From positions 1 to 64,000 of the forward strand of contig CALAJT010000013.1 in NCBI GenBank assembly GCA_937923145.1: 64,000 nucleotides of DNA, written 5' to 3'. Source of the stretch: an uncultured Rubritalea sp. (GTDB taxonomy: Bacteria; Verrucomicrobiota; Verrucomicrobiia; Verrucomicrobiales; Akkermansiaceae). A program made the translations under genes and the position numbers. The notes beneath the pieces were generated by a model. It searched no databases and was not told the origin of the DNA. It saw nothing but the letters and a program-made list of their open reading frames with translations. Below, piece by piece: positions 46,256-54,439 of this stretch (positions within the stretch are counted from its first letter, which is position 1; every line of letters begins with the position of its first letter).

Positions 46256-46284
46256 CTAATGCAACTAAATTGCATTAAGGTCAA
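46256..46284 (-). promoter_or_regulatory. Promoter and operator of the His-rich outer-membrane protein
   Basis: On the minus strand TTGACC (46279-46284), a 17-bp spacer and CATTAG (46256-46261), which ends 6 nt before the ATG. The perfect palindrome TAATGCAA-CTAAA-TTGCATTA (46257-46277) fills the spacer and -10. Size and A/T-rich ends resemble FUR-family (Zur) boxes, but I cannot match a specific consensus. Confidence 0.6.
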
Positions 46285-46363
46285 ATAGATTTGTTAATTT
46301 ATATAATTTTATTTATAAGTTACTGATAGCCAATTTAAAAAATGAATATGAACTGATCAGTTG

Positions 46364-46391
46364 TTTACAAACTTGATCTTGTTTGTAAATT
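46364..46391 (+). promoter_or_regulatory. ppnP promoter with palindromic operator
   Basis: TTTACA (46364-46369), a 16-bp spacer and TAAATT (46386-46391), ending 6 nt before ATG 46398. A perfect 9-bp inverted repeat, TTTACAAAC (46364-46372) with GTTTGTAAA (46381-46389), spans the -35 box, spacer and -10, as an operator would. Confidence 0.6.
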
Positions 46392-46397
46392 TTCATC

Positions 46398-46712
46398 ATG
46401 GAATTTAAAAATGTCACTGCAAATGCTAAAGCTAATCTCTATTTTGATGGTAAAGTAGTCTCTCACGGGATCGTTCTAGAAGATGGCTCTACTAAAACAT
46501 TCGGTATTATTTTTCCAGGCGAATACCACTTTGGCACCGAGGCTGCTGAGCGCATGGAGATCACAGATGGGGAGTGCACTTATGTGATCGATGGTGAAGA
46601 CTCAACTCAAAGTTGTAAGGCTGGAAGTAGCTTTGATGTAGCAGCAAACTCAGGCTTCACTATTAATGTAAGCGATACAGTCTGCCAATATATCTGCTCT
46701 TATATTAAGTAG
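46398..46712 (+). CDS. ppnP: Pyrimidine/purine nucleoside phosphorylase (DUF1255 cupin)
   Basis: A 104-residue cupin-fold protein of the YaiE/PpnP family, which phosphorolyses a broad range of nucleosides to base and ribose 1-phosphate. Family motifs are KANLYFDGKVVSH, the GIIFPGEYHFGT block and MEITDGECTY. Length is normal. A perfect palindrome overlaps its promoter. The 3' end overlaps the convergent small membrane protein gene by 8 bp. Confidence 0.9.
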   Translation: MEFKNVTANAKANLYFDGKVVSHGIVLEDGSTKTFGIIFPGEYHFGTEAAERMEITDGECTYVIDGEDSTQSCKAGSSFDVAANSGFTINVSDTVCQYICSYIK

Positions 46713-47055
46713 GATGAAGAGGGTTGTCTGCTTTTTCACAGGCTCTTTTCATATTTGCAAATATAGAGATAAGAAATAAAGCGCTGCAGACATTTCTAAT
46801 AGTATTTAGATTTCTAAATAAGAAGCTCTCTTTGCGTAATTTTTGAATAGTCATTCTTTCCAATACCCACTTGATTTTTCGAACGCCTGACTCATCTAAA
46901 ATTGAGCTGACGTCTGGCTTATCAATCTGCTCTCTGATGTTGCTGGCTCTTTCATACAACTTCTCATCCATAGAAATAAGGCTTATTTCTAGAATGAATG
47001 TAGCCAATATAATATAGAATAAAGGCGAACCTAATTTAGAAAATAGTGATAACAT
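46705..47055 (-). CDS. Small membrane protein of unknown function
   Basis: A 116-residue protein with hydrophobic segments at about 9-27 and 86-103 and a charged helical middle. No family was recognised. It starts 9 bp after the mtfA stop, which suggests an operon, and overlaps the end of ppnP on the other strand by 8 bp. The lack of homology that I can recall makes it less certain than its neighbours. Confidence 0.5.
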   Translation of the reverse strand: MLSLFSKLGSPLFYIILATFILEISLISMDEKLYERASNIREQIDKPDVSSILDESGVRKIKWVLERMTIQKLRKESFLFRNLNTIRNVCSALFLISIFANMKRACEKADNPLHPT

Positions 47056-47064
47056 AAGCTGATT

Positions 47065-47880
47065 TTAGTTAAGCCATTCAAGTGGGTCTACCCCATAATA
47101 TTCCTTTAACAGCTCGTAGAGTTCTGAATGGTCTTCATGAAGTTGCTTAGGCTTTTCGTAGAAGGTCTCAGTTGCTACGGCAAAAAATTCGGCTGGGTTA
47201 GTAGCACCGTAGTCATCTATGACAGTGGGTTTGTTCTTTCCAGTTTTCTTTATGAGCTGCTCGAATGCTGGCTTCATGGTGGTGACCCAGTTCCTGTAGA
47301 ATCCTCCTGTTTCGAGGAAGGGAACTCCATCTCCTAGACCATCCTCTTGATCCAATTGATGAGCGAATTCGTGGATGGTGACGTTGTGACCGTCCTCTTG
47401 ATTTCTGCCGCCAGAGACTACGCTAGCCCATGAGAGGACGATAGATCCTGTTGTCCAGCTTTCTCCTAGACGGACGCTCTCTTCTCCATGTTCGCCGATA
47501 GCTATGTAGGCATCTGGGTAGACGGAAATAGTGCGGAGTTTCGCATAGAGATCGTGTCGGATACGTAGTAATAATAAACATGCTTGGGCTGCGATGACGC
47601 GTTGCATGTGCGGAGTGACTTCTTCTAAACCGCCGCAGGGAGCGTAGGCTTTCTCGGCATTGAATACATGGATGAGTCCTTCGAGTTCATGTTGTAGGTT
47701 TTCAGGTAAACGATTATATAGAGGGAAATCTTCAACAAGTTCCTTACGCTGGCTGTCATTGAATCTCTGCTTAGCGAGTTCGTTTCTGCGAGCCGAACGC
47801 TGCTTGTTCAGCATCCGGATGAGGAGAAACGGGATTAGGAATAGCAGTGAAAGTAAGCAGATTCTGAGTAGGACATCCAT
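47065..47880 (-). CDS. mtfA: MtfA-type zinc metallopeptidase (M90)
   Basis: A 271-residue peptidase of the MtfA family. In E. coli MtfA binds the repressor Mlc and is a zinc-dependent aminopeptidase-like enzyme. An N-terminal hydrophobic segment (about 4-22) is followed by the soluble domain with the gluzincin motif HEFAHQLD near residue 167. The downstream Glu ligand is probably in NPAEFFAVATETFYEKP. Family signatures LSWASVVSG and EDGHNVTIHEFAHQ are present. Confidence 0.88.
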   Translation of the reverse strand: MDVLLRICLLSLLFLIPFLLIRMLNKQRSARRNELAKQRFNDSQRKELVEDFPLYNRLPENLQHELEGLIHVFNAEKAYAPCGGLEEVTPHMQRVIAAQACLLLLRIRHDLYAKLRTISVYPDAYIAIGEHGEESVRLGESWTTGSIVLSWASVVSGGRNQEDGHNVTIHEFAHQLDQEDGLGDGVPFLETGGFYRNWVTTMKPAFEQLIKKTGKNKPTVIDDYGATNPAEFFAVATETFYEKPKQLHEDHSELYELLKEYYGVDPLEWLN

Positions 47881-47941
47881 GGGTTGATCCTAGCAGAGAT
47901 TAAGTTAGAATCTATAGAGAACTTTTGAGACTGCCATTGGC

Positions 47942-49351
47942 TTAACTGAAAGGAAGAAATCTCCAAACAGATAAAAGTGCTAAACTAAGGATGGCGATGA
48001 TGCTGAGCCAAAACCAAATTTTATAACCCATGCCTGTATCCAAAGACTTAGGAATCGTTTTACGGTGAAAGTGGATGCCTGCAATGACGACAATCAGAAG
48101 CATCACGGATGTAGCGACTCCACCCATGATGACCATGGCGGCAGGTTCTTCAAAGAGGAAGTAAGCGACGATCCATATAACAGGGATGATGAAGGAAAGT
48201 CTAGCGATCCATTTCTCACGCTGAGCCTGATCTCTGTAGTCCAAGAAACCTAAGCTTGAGAAACAGTCTGCAAATGTCCGTGAGAGTGCTGCTAGTGTCG
48301 CTAGAAGTGTGGAAAATAGGACTACGAAAGCACCGAGTAGAAAGACTCCTTTAGCTCCCTGACCGAAGGTGCTAGTAAACATAGCACTCAGTGTAGGGAT
48401 GAGCTGCTCTCCATCTCCGAGTCCACCATTTGCTCTGAGAATTGATGCCCCTAATAGGTAAAAAGCAATCGTCATAACGGTGTAGACCACCATGGATAGT
48501 ATAGCATCCATATACATGATGCGGAGCCAGCCATTTGTGCGCTCAGCCCACTCTTTTTCATCCTTTGCAGACTTAGGTCTAGAACCTGTCTTCGTAGCAT
48601 AGCCTTTTTCTAACAGCCAGTAGTTGTAGTGCATGATTTCATCACCACCTACACCCGTGATGCCAAATGCTCCGATAGCAACACCTAGAAGAGCACCCTT
48701 GAGAATCGAAGGGTTAAAGGTTAATCCCGAGCTCATGTTATCTAGAGTCAGAGCTGTGCCTTCTGTTAGAGGAGCGGCATTTCCTATCATGAACACTTTT
48801 GCTAGAGCGAAGAATATAAGAATAGTGAATAAACCAATCAAGACAATCGATGTCTTTTCGATCAAAGAATATTTGCCTCCAAAGACTAGTAGCGAGACAA
48901 GGAAAGCCCAGATGAATACCCATACACTAGCAGAGATGCCAGGGATCACCATTTCACTAGCTAGCGCTACTGCTCCTAAAATACCTCCTACTTGTAGTAG
49001 CTTGAAAGGCATGAGTCCGATCCAAGACCAGACTGCCCAGTTGCCCTTGCCAAAGCGAGGTCCTGGGAGGTTATTTAGTGACTCCATAGTAGTCTGACCA
49101 GATGAGATAGTGTGGCGTCCATATTCTAGCTGGAGAGCGACCTTCACGAGACAAGAAATAATGATCACCCAGAGACAAACAAACCCAGCTTCAGAGCCAA
49201 ACTTGGTGGTAGCGATGAGTTCTCCAGAACCAACGATAGAAGCGGAGAGAATAAGACCAGGTCCTAGGTAGCGCATTTTCGCTAGGAATCCTGTAGGAGG
49301 TGGTGCTACTAGGCTTGAATCTCGGGAGTAAGGATCTACTGGGGTGTTCAT
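47942..49351 (-). CDS. Nramp-related transporter lacking the canonical DPGN motif
   Basis: A 469-residue membrane protein with about 11 hydrophobic segments in the LeuT-fold order of Nramp proteins. In the first helix, Nramp manganese/iron transporters have DPGN. Here GPGLILSASIVGSGELIATT reads VGSGE at that position. The sixth-helix region reads GVGGDEIMHYNYWLLEKG rather than the A/M-P-H of Nramp. The protein therefore probably carries a different cation or another solute. From memory, similar 'Nramp-like' proteins are common in Planctomycetes and Verrucomicrobia. The substrate is unknown. Confidence 0.75.
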   Translation of the reverse strand: MNTPVDPYSRDSSLVAPPPTGFLAKMRYLGPGLILSASIVGSGELIATTKFGSEAGFVCLWVIIISCLVKVALQLEYGRHTISSGQTTMESLNNLPGPRFGKGNWAVWSWIGLMPFKLLQVGGILGAVALASEMVIPGISASVWVFIWAFLVSLLVFGGKYSLIEKTSIVLIGLFTILIFFALAKVFMIGNAAPLTEGTALTLDNMSSGLTFNPSILKGALLGVAIGAFGITGVGGDEIMHYNYWLLEKGYATKTGSRPKSAKDEKEWAERTNGWLRIMYMDAILSMVVYTVMTIAFYLLGASILRANGGLGDGEQLIPTLSAMFTSTFGQGAKGVFLLGAFVVLFSTLLATLAALSRTFADCFSSLGFLDYRDQAQREKWIARLSFIIPVIWIVAYFLFEEPAAMVIMGGVATSVMLLIVVIAGIHFHRKTIPKSLDTGMGYKIWFWLSIIAILSLALLSVWRFLPFS

Positions 49352-49702
49352 AATGTATTAGGTAATGGATTAAAGTCGCTCTAAAATTGACTAAAGCTTA
49401 GCATAGGAGGTCTTTGCTTTTTAGTGATTCAGTGGTAATGCAGAATTTGTATAGTATTATAATATTAAGTGAAGAACATTTAAGTTGCTGATCCCATTTT
49501 GTGATGTAGTTGATCGCCATTATGCGTTTTCAATAATTATCTCAGTATGAAAATTCCTTGCTAACATTATGTTTAAGTTAGCGATCTGTAGAGATGAACC
49601 TGTTGTGAAATCAAAATCACTTTTAATGGTAACGATGGGCTTAAAACATCTGATGGTAAAGCGTTGGCTTCATTTGAAATAGCTGTTTTAATACTCAATA
49701 AT
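49352..49702. other. 351-bp intergenic region, mostly without recognisable content
   Basis: A/T-rich sequence between the Nramp-like gene start and the PLD gene end. Apart from a possible esterase remnant near 49607-49684 I see no gene, RNA or strong hairpin. The first 50 bp should hold the Nramp-like promoter, but no good -35/-10 pair stood out. Confidence 0.5.
49607..49684 (+). pseudogene. Possible remnant of a sialate O-acetylesterase-like gene
   Basis: One frame reads EIKITFNGNDGLKTSDGKA followed by LASFEIA, which resembles the C-terminal strand region of sialate O-acetylesterase-like proteins (pattern V-x-L-T-F ... GL ... GFxIAG). No start, active site or remainder is present. At only about 26 codons the match is suggestive, not secure. 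Confidence 0.3.
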
Positions 49703-50242
49703 TTATGCAATTGGGTCAGGGCAATATTGACGCCTCTGGCACTTTAAGCAGTGATCACCTAGATACAGAGAGTCGATCCATTCAATCAGGGGGTCGACAT
49801 GCTCTTTTTCATCAGTCAGTATCCCTGCCTCAAAGTTCCGTTTATGTGGAGATTTAGCACCTAGTCCAGCGCCTGTTAGATTGGCAGATGTGATGAAAGC
49901 TTGCTTGCCATCTATCACGATAGCCTTTGTGTGAACTCTCGGGCAGAGGATACGCTCGAAAAGATCGCTATTTATTAATGCTGGGTATTTATCAAAGTCC
50001 TTGCGGAATCGAGGTCCAGGTTCTTTGGCATGGATGAGGCGGATCGCAACACCCTGCTCTACTAGATCACTGAGTATTTCTAGGAAGGGGACAAAGCGTT
50101 GTTTTCTTCCTATGCCCAGTCCTTTTCCTACATGAAGGTCTTTAATATCAGCAGTGACAATCCAGAGGAATTTCTTAGTAGACGGGACTAGCTCCGCCAT
50201 GATTCGATGGTAAATGGCTTCGTTGAGGAGGAGTTCGGTCAT
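49703..50242 (-). CDS. Small phospholipase D-like protein with C-terminal Cys cluster
   Basis: A 179-residue protein with a single HKD motif (HTKAIVIDGKQ, then SANLTGAG), so it should act as a dimer if enzymatic. The last 15 residues contain CLKCQRRQYC, a possible zinc knuckle. Such minimal PLD proteins can be nucleases or phosphodiesterases; no specific role is evident. The gene lies 7 bp after the NUDIX gene and is probably in the same transcript. Confidence 0.75.
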   Translation of the reverse strand: MTELLLNEAIYHRIMAELVPSTKKFLWIVTADIKDLHVGKGLGIGRKQRFVPFLEILSDLVEQGVAIRLIHAKEPGPRFRKDFDKYPALINSDLFERILCPRVHTKAIVIDGKQAFITSANLTGAGLGAKSPHKRNFEAGILTDEKEHVDPLIEWIDSLYLGDHCLKCQRRQYCPDPIA

Positions 50243-50249
50243 TGAGTTG

Positions 50250-50786
50250 TTAGATGAGGTTCTTCTGCTTAGCTATCCAGAGTGATGCTTGGATTTTAAA
50301 ATCGATGAGATAACCTTGAATCTTTTTTTCAGCAAGAAATGAGTCCATGAATGCGAGTGGTATAATATGCACAGTAATGTCCTCACCTGCTACTCCTCCA
50401 CCATCACCGACCTCTGTTAGCTCAGTAGCTGCAAAGAGGTGAGTGATCTCTGGAGTCATCCCAGCAGATGTTGGGGATGCTATAAGAGGTGTGATCGTTC
50501 CAGAGTAGCCGGTCTCTTCGATGAGTTCACGGTTTGCAGTATCAGCGAGTGATTCGTCTGCGAACTCTACCTCATCACCTACTAGACCAGCGGGGATTTC
50601 GATTACTCTACATTGAGTAGGGACGCGGAATTGCTCGATTAAGATGATATTTTCTCTATTTAGAATAGGCAGTATTCCTACGCAGGAGGTAGAGTTAGGT
50701 CGCTTAGTAAACTCCCACTTGCCATTTTGGTAGAGTCCGAGATACTTACCCTCAGCGATAGTCTTTATTTCGTCTGAATTACTCAT
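50250..50786 (-). CDS. NUDIX hydrolase (ADP-ribose pyrophosphatase-like)
   Basis: A 178-residue NUDIX protein. The box is recognisable in ADTANRELIEETGYSG, with the REx2EExG metal-binding core near residues 88-95, preceded by RVIEIPAGLVGDE as in ADP-ribose pyrophosphatases. The N-terminal strands (YLGLYQNGKWEF) also fit that subgroup. It probably hydrolyses ADP-ribose or nucleotide sugars. Confidence 0.85.
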   Translation of the reverse strand: MSNSDEIKTIAEGKYLGLYQNGKWEFTKRPNSTSCVGILPILNRENIILIEQFRVPTQCRVIEIPAGLVGDEVEFADESLADTANRELIEETGYSGTITPLIASPTSAGMTPEITHLFAATELTEVGDGGGVAGEDITVHIIPLAFMDSFLAEKKIQGYLIDFKIQASLWIAKQKNLI

Positions 50787-50880
50787 CTTAGCAAGATGGT
50801 GATCTCGGAACGAAGAATGGTCAAGGTAGTAAACTATATAGCAAACATTTTGAATGTTATCTGAATCTCAGAATAGAATA

Positions 50881-50908
50881 TTGCATTCGTATTTAGCTGC
50901 TCTAATCT
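50881..50908 (+). promoter_or_regulatory. natAB-type operon promoter
   Basis: TTGCAT (50881-50886), a 16-bp spacer and TAATCT (50903-50908), ending 9 nt before ATG 50918. The leader would be about 2-3 nt. Confidence 0.5.
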
Positions 50909-50917
50909 TCAACAAAC

Positions 50918-51679
50918 ATGATAAAAGTGAGCCAGGTGCATAAAATTTACCCGAGTAGTAAAAAGGGAGAAGATGTGCATGCGGTGAATGACGTCAGTTT
51001 TGAGTGTAAACCAGGACGTGTCTTTGCCCTGCTCGGCCCCAATGGAAGCGGGAAGACAACGATGCTCAGAATGATTTCGACAATGATGCAACCAACTCGT
51101 GGATCTCTAGCTGTGGCTGGGCTAGATACGTCTAAGGACACGGAGAAGATCCGAAAGACGCTTGGATTTCTGACTGGAAGTGCAGGGTTACATGAAAAAC
51201 TTAGCGCTGCTGAATCGCTTGAATTCTTTGGTCAACTACATGGCATCAGAGGCGACGAGCTTCGCAAGCGGAAGGAATTCTTAATAGAGCGATTCGAGCT
51301 AGGCGAATTCCTCAATAGAGCGACAGGCAAGCTCTCTATGGGACAAAAACAACGCGTAATGCTAGCAAGAACGCTCATCCATGATCCTCAGGTAGTGATC
51401 TTTGATGAAGCAACTACAGGTCTCGATGTTCTTGCTGCTAAAGGATTGATAGAGATTATCCGTGATTGTAGGCAGGAAGGGAAGACAGTGCTTTTCTCTA
51501 CTCACATCATGGGGGAAGTAGCCATGCTAGCTGATGATGTGTCAATCCTACACGAAGGACGGCAGATCTATTCCGGTACTATGGATGAGTTAAAATCCCA
51601 GCAACAGAGTGTTAGCCTAGAAGACGAATTTATAAAACTGTTAGAAAGCGCAACAGAGAAGTCAGGGGGTAACTCATGA
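50918..51679 (+). CDS. ABC exporter ATPase (NatA-like)
   Basis: A 253-residue ATPase with Walker A GPNGSGKTT near residue 38, signature LSMGQKQRVMLARTL and Walker B VVIFDEATTGLD. It pairs with the following permease, overlapping it by 4 bp, and the pair resembles NatAB sodium exporters. The exported substrate is inferred from family resemblance only. Confidence 0.85.
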   Translation: MIKVSQVHKIYPSSKKGEDVHAVNDVSFECKPGRVFALLGPNGSGKTTMLRMISTMMQPTRGSLAVAGLDTSKDTEKIRKTLGFLTGSAGLHEKLSAAESLEFFGQLHGIRGDELRKRKEFLIERFELGEFLNRATGKLSMGQKQRVMLARTLIHDPQVVIFDEATTGLDVLAAKGLIEIIRDCRQEGKTVLFSTHIMGEVAMLADDVSILHEGRQIYSGTMDELKSQQQSVSLEDEFIKLLESATEKSGGNS

Positions 51680-52845
51680 TTGTGGTTTGGGCGACATTTA
51701 GAAAAGAAATCAGCGAGGTCCTGCGAGACAAGCGAACTCTTTTACTTACCATTCTAGTTCCCATGGTTTTCTATCCAGCTTTAATCATGTTGGCTGGTGG
51801 ATTAGGAGCTAAGCAGCAGATGAAAGAGCAGGAGCGAAAGATCTATGTGGGAATTAACAGTGAGGAAGTGTCGCAGGAATTCGTAACTATGGTCATGGAT
51901 CAGCAGGGAAAAGACGAGAGCATCGTATGGAAGCTATTAGAAAAAGAAACTAGCGTCAAAGAATCACTCCAAACTGGAGCTTACGATATCATTATCGACA
52001 CAGAGCATGTGAAGAACGGAGAAGATAAACCTTATTATGAATTAACCATGCACTTCTTTTCCACCGCGAAAGGGGAGACTGATTTAGCAAGAGTGGAAGC
52101 AATATTCGCCAATTTGAAAGCTGAGATGATCGAGTCCAATATGGGTAAGATCATCGATATCTCCGAATACAAAGACTACGCCAGTGTTCGTGAAAGTACA
52201 GGCAGTAAGTTTGGTGGGATGGCAGCCTACTTTATAGTATTTCTAGCATTCACTGGCTGTATGGCAGTCGCTGTGGATGTAGCCGCTGGTGAGAAGGAGC
52301 GCGGCACCCTAGAAGCCATGCTGGTGACTCCAGCTTCTTTCTGGGAGATCACATTTGGTAAGCTAATATTTGTAGTAGTCATGGGCTTACTGTCGGTAGG
52401 TTCTACTGCATTAGGTATTGGTAGTATGGTTCTAGCAATGGGAAGTGCTGTCGAGGGTATGAGTCTGGGTGGTGTAGGATGGGTGAGTATACTGGGTATA
52501 CTACTCTTGATTTTAGTAACAGTATTTTTCTTTGCCGTGCTGCTCTTTACAATGTCGATCTTGGCGAGATCTAGTAAGGAGGCACACATGCGCTGCTCAC
52601 TACTAATGTTATTAATAGCTATGGCTCTAGTCTATTGCACACTGCCTGGGGTGGCCTCGACAGGAACTATCTTATTCATTCCAGTGCTTAATGTAGCTCT
52701 CTCTCTCCGAGCTCTTTGGGAAGGGTCTATGACACTGTTAGATTATACTACAGTAGTTGGTTCACTGGTAATACTTTGTGCTTTGATCATCTATTATGTA
52801 GACCGTAAGGTGAGCAATGATGCTGAGAGTATGCTCTTGAAATAA
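51676..52845 (+). CDS. ABC exporter permease (NatB/ABC-2 type)
   Basis: A 389-residue permease with one N-terminal membrane segment (about 20-42), an extracytoplasmic domain of about 140 residues, and five or six membrane segments in the C-terminal half. The conserved cytoplasmic turn EKERGTLEAMLVTPAS is typical of NatB-type ABC-2 permeases. The start overlaps the ATPase stop (ATGA). Confidence 0.85.
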   Translation: MIVVWATFRKEISEVLRDKRTLLLTILVPMVFYPALIMLAGGLGAKQQMKEQERKIYVGINSEEVSQEFVTMVMDQQGKDESIVWKLLEKETSVKESLQTGAYDIIIDTEHVKNGEDKPYYELTMHFFSTAKGETDLARVEAIFANLKAEMIESNMGKIIDISEYKDYASVRESTGSKFGGMAAYFIVFLAFTGCMAVAVDVAAGEKERGTLEAMLVTPASFWEITFGKLIFVVVMGLLSVGSTALGIGSMVLAMGSAVEGMSLGGVGWVSILGILLLILVTVFFFAVLLFTMSILARSSKEAHMRCSLLMLLIAMALVYCTLPGVASTGTILFIPVLNVALSLRALWEGSMTLLDYTTVVGSLVILCALIIYYVDRKVSNDAESMLLK

Positions 52846-52847
52846 AA

Positions 52848-52885
52848 TAAGCGCACTCAGTCTACATTCAGACCAAGCACGCTTA
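52848..52885 (+). terminator. Stem-loop after the exporter operon
   Basis: TAAGCG (52848-52853) and CGCTTA (52880-52885) enclose an inner GTCT/AGAC stem. It lies just behind the permease stop and between convergent genes. No strong T run. Confidence 0.45.
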
Positions 52886-52912
52886 TGAAATTTATGATTT
52901 AGAGGTAAGAAA

Positions 52913-53455
52913 TTACTTCATGATAGCATCCATCTTCTTGTCGATGAATTCATATGCCTCTGGACTAGCAGTCTTGATGCGTTGCATGTGACCCATAAGT
53001 GCGCCCATTGCTGCTCCAAACTTAGCTTTAACTTCAGGAGCTGCCTCTAGTGCTGCCTCCATCTTGTCATCACCACCCATAGCTGCCATGCCTTTTTTAA
53101 CCATGTTACCTGCATTTTCAAGTGCTGGCATAGCTTCTTTAGCTGACTCAAGATCTGTTACTCCTTCGAGTGAAGAGTTTATCTTGTCGAACATACCTAC
53201 GATGCCGCTAGCGCCTTTTGGGATCGCTGCCATAACTTTAGCCTTAGCGTCTGTAGCAGCGTCTTCGATTTTAGCTTTTGCATCTGCAGCAGCTGCTTCT
53301 ACCTTATCCTTACCTTCAGCAGTCGCCGCTGCTACTTTCTCCTTAGCGTCTGCAGCTGCTTCGCCCGCTTTCTTCTCAGCATCTTTACAAGATACGATAG
53401 AAAGTGGAAGTGCGAGGCCTAGACCGAGTGTTGTGAGTTTAGTTGTTAACTTCAT
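52913..53455 (-). CDS. Lipoprotein with amphipathic Ala/Lys/Asp helical repeats
   Basis: A 180-residue protein with lipobox SIVSC (C23). About four 11-13-residue repeats of the AAADAKxKxEAA kind (residues 28-70) follow, like LEA or apolipoprotein helices. A helical C-terminal domain of about 110 residues with no known match completes it. Probably a periplasmic or outer-membrane-attached structural protein. A possible promoter (TTGCCT, 17 bp, TAGAAG) lies 9 nt before the start. Confidence 0.65.
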   Translation of the reverse strand: MKLTTKLTTLGLGLALPLSIVSCKDAEKKAGEAAADAKEKVAAATAEGKDKVEAAAADAKAKIEDAATDAKAKVMAAIPKGASGIVGMFDKINSSLEGVTDLESAKEAMPALENAGNMVKKGMAAMGGDDKMEAALEAAPEVKAKFGAAMGALMGHMQRIKTASPEAYEFIDKKMDAIMK

Positions 53456-53578
53456 AGTGCTGGTCTTCTAGTATTTCATAGGGCAATAGGCAATTCTAAA
53501 TAGTGACAATAAGAGCGATCTCTATGGATGTATCGATTCAGTCGATACTCAAGAGTTCGTGTAAATCACTTAATAGCT

Positions 53579-54268
53579 TTAAAATCCCAACTCTTCTTTC
53601 TTCCCTAGAAATTTAGGCGACTTTGAAACTAGACAATCTAGTAGCATTTTAACTCTGGCGAGGCGTTCTCTATAGTTTGTTTTCTGCGCTGCCTTTCCCG
53701 AGACATCCTTTGCATTAATCCCTATAAAATCAATACCTGCTTTTTCTGCTAAATAGGCTGCACGTTCATTGTGGAATTTCTGGGTTACAAAAATGACTTC
53801 AGTAACCTCGAAGACTTCCTTCAATCTGACAACTGAATCTAGAGTCCTAAAGCCGGCGTAGTCACAGACGATTTTATTCTCGGGCACACCTTTCTTTATC
53901 AGAGCCTGTTTCATGTCTTCAGGTTCATTATAGTCATCCGAGCCATTGTCTCCAGACACGATGAATCCACGAATTCTATCTGTCTGCCAAAGCTCAGCTG
54001 CGGCATCTATACGATATTTAAAATACAAATTATCACGATTCCCAATCTTCTCAGCACATCCAAATACCAGTGCCACACGTTTGTCTCCCTTATTCAAAGG
54101 CATGTCTGGAATGTTATCGTAAAGCTTTCCTTCAGCCGCTCTTATAGCCGCCTTATTAGCCCACCAGATCAAGGTAGCACACATCAAGGCTCCTATCACT
54201 GCTAAGATCAGAGCATATTTCCAGAACTTCCATGTCCAGAGAATGCTTATGGTGTTTAGAATCTTCAT
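53579..54268 (-). CDS. SanA/YdcF-type DUF218 membrane protein
   Basis: A 229-residue protein with one N-terminal membrane segment (about 15-34) and a DUF218 domain: ALVFGCAEK, FIVSGDNG, DYAGFRTLDSVVRLKEVF, and IFVTQKFHNERAAYLAEKAGI. This matches SanA, linked in E. coli to vancomycin exclusion and envelope integrity. The biochemical activity of the family is unresolved. Confidence 0.85.
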   Translation of the reverse strand: MKILNTISILWTWKFWKYALILAVIGALMCATLIWWANKAAIRAAEGKLYDNIPDMPLNKGDKRVALVFGCAEKIGNRDNLYFKYRIDAAAELWQTDRIRGFIVSGDNGSDDYNEPEDMKQALIKKGVPENKIVCDYAGFRTLDSVVRLKEVFEVTEVIFVTQKFHNERAAYLAEKAGIDFIGINAKDVSGKAAQKTNYRERLARVKMLLDCLVSKSPKFLGKKEELGF

Positions 54269-54387
54269 GTTAATGTGAGTAATTTAGGGGATTAGAGTAT
54301 CTATCAGATTTTTACATACGGTGAAAATAACGTAAGTCAAAAACGACGTAATTTGGATTCGACTTATAAAGCTGACTCTCGAAAAAA

Positions 54388-54417
54388 ATACCCAGCCTCC
54401 TGATGAAGACTGGGTAT
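54388..54417 (-). terminator. Terminator of the tpiA transcript
   Basis: ATACCCAG (54388-54395) with CTGGGTAT (54410-54417); on the minus strand the hairpin is followed by seven T residues. Confidence 0.85.
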
Positions 54418-54439
54418 TAAATTTTAGTTACTAGTGCAA

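Noticed and set aside
46705-47055. Discarding the small membrane protein as a shadow of ppnP
   Set aside because: It overlaps ppnP by only 8 bp and follows mtfA closely on the same strand, with two convincing membrane segments, so it was kept at reduced confidence.
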